Part shown: in pieces, positions 7,514 through 10,046 of the stretch
Layout: the number at the start of each line of letters is the position of its first letter
Position numbering within the stretch: position 1 is the stretch's first letter
Source of the DNA: Pseudomonadota bacterium
Lineage (GTDB): Bacteria > Pseudomonadota > Alphaproteobacteria > Rhizobiales > Rhizobiaceae
NCBI GenBank assembly: GCA_023433855.1
Contig: JAEYTV010000552.1
Location: forward strand, 1 to 10,046
Direction of reading: 5' to 3'
Length of the DNA stretch: 10,046 bases
Made by a program: the position numbers and the translations under genes
The notes under the pieces: model-generated
The model's input: only the letters and a program-made list of their open reading frames with translations
Database searches by the model: none
Told to the model about the DNA's origin: nothing

Positions 7514-7580
7514 GTTGCAGAATCGCCACATTCCCATCATAGCTTCAGGTTGATCTCGGTTCGCGAGATTCGTTGCAGAA
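7514..7580. repeat. Direct repeat GTTGCAGAA upstream of the sigma gene
   Basis: GTTGCAGAA occurs at 7514-7522 and again at 7572-7580, start to start 58 bases. Each copy is followed a few bases later by GCCAC (7525-7529 and 7585-7589). The second copy abuts the sigma-like gene start. Paired copies in the leader of a regulatory gene could be protein-binding sites. Confidence 0.35.
7553..7569. repeat. Short hairpin upstream of the sigma gene
   Basis: ATCTCG (7553-7558) and CGAGAT (7564-7569) pair around a GTTCG loop, between the two GTTGCAGAA copies. It could act as a weak terminator for the metallophosphoesterase gene or as an operator. No T-run follows. Confidence 0.3.
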
Positions 7581-7593
7581 CTGTGCCACCTCC

Positions 7594-8076
7594 ATGACCA
7601 AGCCGGCCATATCATTCGACATACGGCGCGACATCGTCGCCCTTCTTCCGCGCCTCCGCCGGTTTGCGCTGACACTCACGGCATCTCCACCGGCTGCCGA
7701 TGAACTTCTGCGCGAAGCGGCAATGCAGGCAGTCCAGAAGAGCCATCACTGGAAAGGCGAAGATCGACTGGAAGCGTGGCTGTTCAGCCTGATGCGCAGT
7801 ATCTGGGCGGAGGACGGCAGGAAAGGCAGCCAGTCGCACGCAGGAACTCCCCCGTCAGCCTCCTCCGTTCCGGCTGTGCGCAGCGGCTTGAGCCGCCTCC
7901 TCGCGATGCCTCCGATACATGCGGCTGCGCTGCTGATGACTGACGTCGAGGGCTTCGCCTATGACGAAGCTGCCTCCATCCTTGGCATCGACGCGGGCCA
8001 GCTTGCCGCCCACCTGTGCGCCGCACGTCTGGATCTTGCCACGGATCAGGCTCCAGCCAATGAGCGGAGAGCCTGA
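7594..8076 (+). CDS. ECF-type RNA polymerase sigma-like factor with divergent region 4
   Basis: A 160-residue protein with the two-domain ECF layout. Residues 12-76 match sigma region 2 (RRDIVALLPRLRRFALTLT, then RLEAWLFSLMRSIWAEDGRK, the counterpart of the usual FRAWLFRI...N...R). Residues 98-148 match region 4 (LLAMPPIHAAALLMTDVEGF, then YDEAASILGI). Two features are unusual. The normally acidic region 2.2 core motif reads ADELLREA. The recognition helix, normally GTVKSRLSRAR, reads GQLAAHLCAAR (135-145), so the basic and polar residues that contact the -35 element are mostly gone. Its membership is supported by the coupled anti-sigma gene 2 bases after the stop. The start is uncertain: ATG 7594 has no Shine-Dalgarno sequence (it is preceded by CCACCTCC), and an in-frame TTG lies at 7573. 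It may direct a small envelope- or stress-responsive regulon, or act in a non-standard way. Confidence 0.8.
   Translation: MTKPAISFDIRRDIVALLPRLRRFALTLTASPPAADELLREAAMQAVQKSHHWKGEDRLEAWLFSLMRSIWAEDGRKGSQSHAGTPPSASSVPAVRSGLSRLLAMPPIHAAALLMTDVEGFAYDEAASILGIDAGQLAAHLCAARLDLATDQAPANERRA
8066..8071 (+). promoter_or_regulatory. Ribosome binding site supporting a GTG start at 8079
   Basis: GGAGAG lies inside the end of the sigma gene, 7 bases before GTG 8079-8081. The GTG is 2 bases after the sigma stop, which points to translational coupling. Confidence 0.7.
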
Positions 8077-8078
8077 GA

Positions 8079-8921
8079 GTGAACTCGTCTGCGCCATTAC
8101 CTCTTGAACTGCGCCTTTCCGCCTATGTCGACGGCAACGCTGCGGATCATGACTTGCCGGAACTGGAGGGGATTCTTGTCAACGATCCACAGGCGCGCTC
8201 CCTTCATGATGCCTTGGAACGCGGGCGCGACGCCGGCCGGCAAGCTTTCGAGGACATGCTGAAGGAGCCGGTGCCGCTGGATCTTGTGCGTTTCATCAAG
8301 AACACGCCACTGCCTCGTCGCGCCATACGGGCGCCTTCGGCAGGAGGGACGTTCGGGTTCAAACGCTCCGCGGCGCGGTTCGTCGCACTTTCCGTATTCA
8401 TCTTCCTGGGTGGCGGCGGATTGGGTTACATGATCGGCGCGCGCCCGACCATGTCGCAGCCGTCGCAGCTTTCGGGCTCTGTTGCAGAGACCCGCGACTT
8501 CTTCGACGATGTCATCGCCCAATACCGTCTCTTCGCGCGCCAGAGCAAGCACCTGGTCGAGATCACCGCAGACAAGCCTGCCGATATTCTGGAGTGGCTC
8601 ACGACCAATACCGGCGTCAGTTTCCAGATCCCGGATCTGGCCGGAAACGGCCTGACTTTCGAGGGTGCTCGCCTGTTTGCAGCCGCCGGTGCTCCTGTAG
8701 GCCAGCTCCTCTACCGTCGCACCGATGGGGGGGCAGATGGTGATATGATCGCGATTTCCTTCACCAAGGCCCGCCCCGATCGCAGCCGCTCGGTCGAGGA
8801 AATCCGCAACGATACGAGCGTCGTAACCTGGGGCACGCCGCTTGCCGACTATATGGTCGTTGGCCCTTCTGCCGCCGCAGATCTGGACGACATCGCCGCC
8901 AAGGCCGCCGGCTTGATCTAA
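8079..8921 (+). CDS. Membrane anti-sigma factor (RsiW-like, COG5662 type)
   Basis: A 280-residue protein. Residues 8-60 form a cytoplasmic helical part starting LELRLSAYVDGN, matching the LxAYVDG start of anti-sigma domains of this group, but without the zinc-binding His/Cys motif. A single membrane helix lies at about 101-120 (FVALSVFIFLGGGGLGYMIG), preceded by basic residues, so the N-terminus is inside. Residues 135-280 are periplasmic: FFDDVIAQYRLFAR, LVEITADKPADILEWLTTNTG and QIPDLAGNGLTFEGARLF follow the pattern I know from alphaproteobacterial membrane anti-sigma factors (family knowledge, not a search result). The expected role is to hold the upstream sigma factor at the membrane until a signal arrives. 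The GTG start and the 2-base gap suggest balanced synthesis with the sigma factor. A run of seven G lies at 8727-8733. Confidence 0.85.
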   Translation: MNSSAPLPLELRLSAYVDGNAADHDLPELEGILVNDPQARSLHDALERGRDAGRQAFEDMLKEPVPLDLVRFIKNTPLPRRAIRAPSAGGTFGFKRSAARFVALSVFIFLGGGGLGYMIGARPTMSQPSQLSGSVAETRDFFDDVIAQYRLFARQSKHLVEITADKPADILEWLTTNTGVSFQIPDLAGNGLTFEGARLFAAAGAPVGQLLYRRTDGGADGDMIAISFTKARPDRSRSVEEIRNDTSVVTWGTPLADYMVVGPSAAADLDDIAAKAAGLI

Positions 8922-9025
8922 CCGAACGGCATTCGGGCGATGGAGCCTGGTGCTTCTCTTCCGCGGCCGACAAGCCTTGTTGCGGGATCAGGCGGCGCGG
9001 GGTCAGTTGATCGCGCCGGCAACTC

Positions 9026-9469
9026 TCAGATGCAGAATATGTTCAATCCCGACACGTCATGCTCGATCTGGCTGAAGCCACGCGCCAGGTAATACGGCGT
9101 ATTCTCGCTGCTCGCGCAAAGATAGCAGCGTGCCCGACCATGCTTCGCCGCCTCCTTTCGGGCAGCTTCGATCAGCCTTGCGCCGACACCCCGTCGCCGT
9201 GCCGCAGGCTCCACCCAGAGTGCGGCTATCCACGGCGCATAATCCGGCCGATCCTCAAGGTCCGACTCGATGACCAGAACGGAGCCCAGATAGACGCCTT
9301 CGTCCTGCGCCACCAGCGCAAGAGGGATGCTGTCGCCTGGAATCATCGGCTCCAGATGGGCGCGGTACTGGGCCAGAGAGACGCCGCTGTCTGCCCACCA
9401 TGCACTCCAGCCGCGGTCGGCGATGACATCGGCATGGTGCGGGCAATCTCTGAGGTTGGAAATCTCCAT
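9026..9469 (-). CDS. GNAT family N-acetyltransferase
   Basis: A 147-residue acetyl-CoA-dependent acetyltransferase. Motif A is at 85-99 (WVEPAARRRGVGARL), with R91-x-x-G94-x-G96 for pyrophosphate binding. ENTPYYLARGF (122-132) supplies the tyrosine and the closing strand. The preceding APWIAALWV is the usual splayed strand. The start at 9469 (MEISNL) is preferred over an ATG at 9484 because GAGGGA lies 7 bases upstream; the longer form would add only MRDCV. Family members with the ALWVxPxxRxxG pattern act on small molecules or amine antibiotics, but the substrate cannot be told here. It is convergent with the anti-sigma gene and lies downstream of leuA on the same strand, separated by a terminator, so it is probably a separate unit. 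Confidence 0.88.
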   Translation of the reverse strand: MEISNLRDCPHHADVIADRGWSAWWADSGVSLAQYRAHLEPMIPGDSIPLALVAQDEGVYLGSVLVIESDLEDRPDYAPWIAALWVEPAARRRGVGARLIEAARKEAAKHGRARCYLCASSENTPYYLARGFSQIEHDVSGLNIFCI

Positions 9470-9476
9470 CACGCAA

Positions 9477-9482
9477 TCCCTC
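9477..9482 (-). promoter_or_regulatory. Ribosome binding site choosing the start at 9469
   Basis: Read on the minus strand, GAGGGA is followed by 7 bases and then ATG at 9469. The upstream ATG at 9484 has no comparable site. Confidence 0.6.
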
Positions 9483-9607
9483 ATGCAGTCGGTCGGGCTA
9501 CCAAGACTAAGGCGTGCTCACCTCGGATCGTCGCTGCGTCCGGCCGAAGATAGCCGACGCTGCAGCGCGTCGCCACCGGCTTTCCGACCCCGTGGTCGAC
9601 CGGCGCA

Positions 9608-9634
9608 AAGGAAAAGGCCGCCTGGCGGGCGACC
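9608..9634 (-). terminator. Rho-independent terminator after leuA
   Basis: On the minus strand GGTCGCC pairs with GGCGGCC (7 pairs including one G-T) around a CGCCA loop (9616-9634) and is followed directly by TTTTCCTTT. It begins about 27 bases after the leuA stop codon. Confidence 0.75.
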
Positions 9635-9661
9635 TTCCATTCCAGTGACGGGGCAGTCTTC

Positions 9662-10046
9662 TTATCCCCGTTCTTCCAGCACCCGGTTTGCGGCCGAGAC
9701 GATCGCCTCCAGCGACGCGGCAACGATGTTCTTGTTGATCCCGGCGCCAAACAGCCTTCCGCCCGGATGCTCCATCTCCACATAGGCGATGGCGGATGCA
9801 TTGGAGCCGTGCTGCAGCGAATGTTCCGAATAGTCCGCAACCGAGAGTTCGATACCGAGATAGGTCGAAAGCGCATTGATGAAACCGTCGATCGGCCCGG
9901 TGCCCTTGCCCTCGATCCGCTTCGTCTCGCCGCCGTCGGTGATCTCCGCTGATACGACACGCACGCCCTTGTGGTCGGTGCCGGCAGGATAGGTGTGGTG
10001 ATCGAGGAACTTGAGGCGGCTACCTGGCTCTATTCCGGGCGGGTGT
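9662..10046 (-). CDS. leuA: 2-isopropylmalate synthase, C-terminal regulatory domain (5' part outside window)
   Basis: The final 127 residues of LeuA are visible; the frame stays open to the window edge. LeuA joins acetyl-CoA and 2-oxoisovalerate in the first committed step of leucine synthesis, and this C-terminal part is the leucine-binding regulatory domain. Signatures seen are GSRLKFLDHHTYPAG, the GKGTGPIDGFINAL turn (the conserved GxGxGP loop of the domain), VADYSEHSLQHGSNASAIAYVE, and GAGINKNIVAASLEAIVSAANRVL at the end. The EH...A.AYVE and GxGI...ASLxAIVSAxNR spacing resembles the long LeuA type of yeast and Mycobacterium rather than the E. coli type. The stop is TAA at 9662-9664, followed by an intrinsic terminator. 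Confidence 0.93.
   Translation of the reverse strand, partial: HPPGIEPGSRLKFLDHHTYPAGTDHKGVRVVSAEITDGGETKRIEGKGTGPIDGFINALSTYLGIELSVADYSEHSLQHGSNASAIAYVEMEHPGGRLFGAGINKNIVAASLEAIVSAANRVLEERG

Noticed and set aside
8922..9025. Possible terminator CCGAA...TTCGG after the anti-sigma gene (8922-8936)
   Set aside because: The stem is only 5 bp with no T-run after it; the rest of this gap shows no convincing structure.
9481..9960. A 159-codon minus-strand frame overlapping the end of leuA
   Set aside because: It is out of frame with LeuA and runs through the leuA terminator; its sequence is low-complexity Arg/Ser-rich.
1..10046. Search for mobile elements, CRISPR arrays, tRNA genes or defence genes
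   Set aside because: No transposase, integrase, regularly spaced repeats, cloverleaf or recognisable defence domain was found on either strand.

Overview
This looks like ordinary chromosomal DNA from a GC-rich alphaproteobacterium, most likely a member of the Hyphomicrobiales close to Rhizobiaceae. The basis is overall protein character: a DUF4159 / large membrane protein pair, an ECF sigma / membrane anti-sigma pair, and a yeast/mycobacterial-type LeuA. No marker gene fixes the genus. There is no sign of phage, insertion sequence, CRISPR array or plasmid functions, and no RNA gene was recognised.

Layout. (1) Positions 1-3744, plus strand: the 3' end of a large DUF4159 membrane protein, followed 9 bases later by a 688-residue membrane protein with a VWA-like part and a glutamine-amidotransferase-like part. 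In related bacteria these usually follow a MoxR ATPase and a DUF58 protein, which would lie to the left of the window. (2) 3856-4374, minus: a GNAT acetyltransferase, convergent with the operon. (3) 4375-4633: a divergent intergenic region. (4) 4634-5623, plus: a glutathionyl-hydroquinone reductase with its active-site cysteine at residue 63, then a 70-residue protein of unknown function whose last codons lie in a perfect 11-bp hairpin. (5) 5990-6478, minus: a NUDIX hydrolase, divergent from a metallophosphoesterase (6544-7497, plus). (6) 7594-8921, plus: an ECF sigma-like gene and its translationally coupled membrane anti-sigma factor. (7) 9026-9469, minus: a second GNAT acetyltransferase. 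(8) 9662-10046, minus: the C-terminal regulatory domain of 2-isopropylmalate synthase (leuA) with an intrinsic terminator after it.

How the genes work together. Only two groups look functionally linked: the envelope operon at the left edge and the sigma / anti-sigma pair. The rest are single-gene units with housekeeping, detoxification or stress-related roles. Genes mostly meet in convergent or divergent pairs with short gaps.

The point most worth following up is the sigma-like protein at 7594-8076. Its region 4 keeps the scaffold helix, but the helix that normally reads the -35 element has lost the usual basic and polar residues. I did not find a clearly new multi-gene system here.
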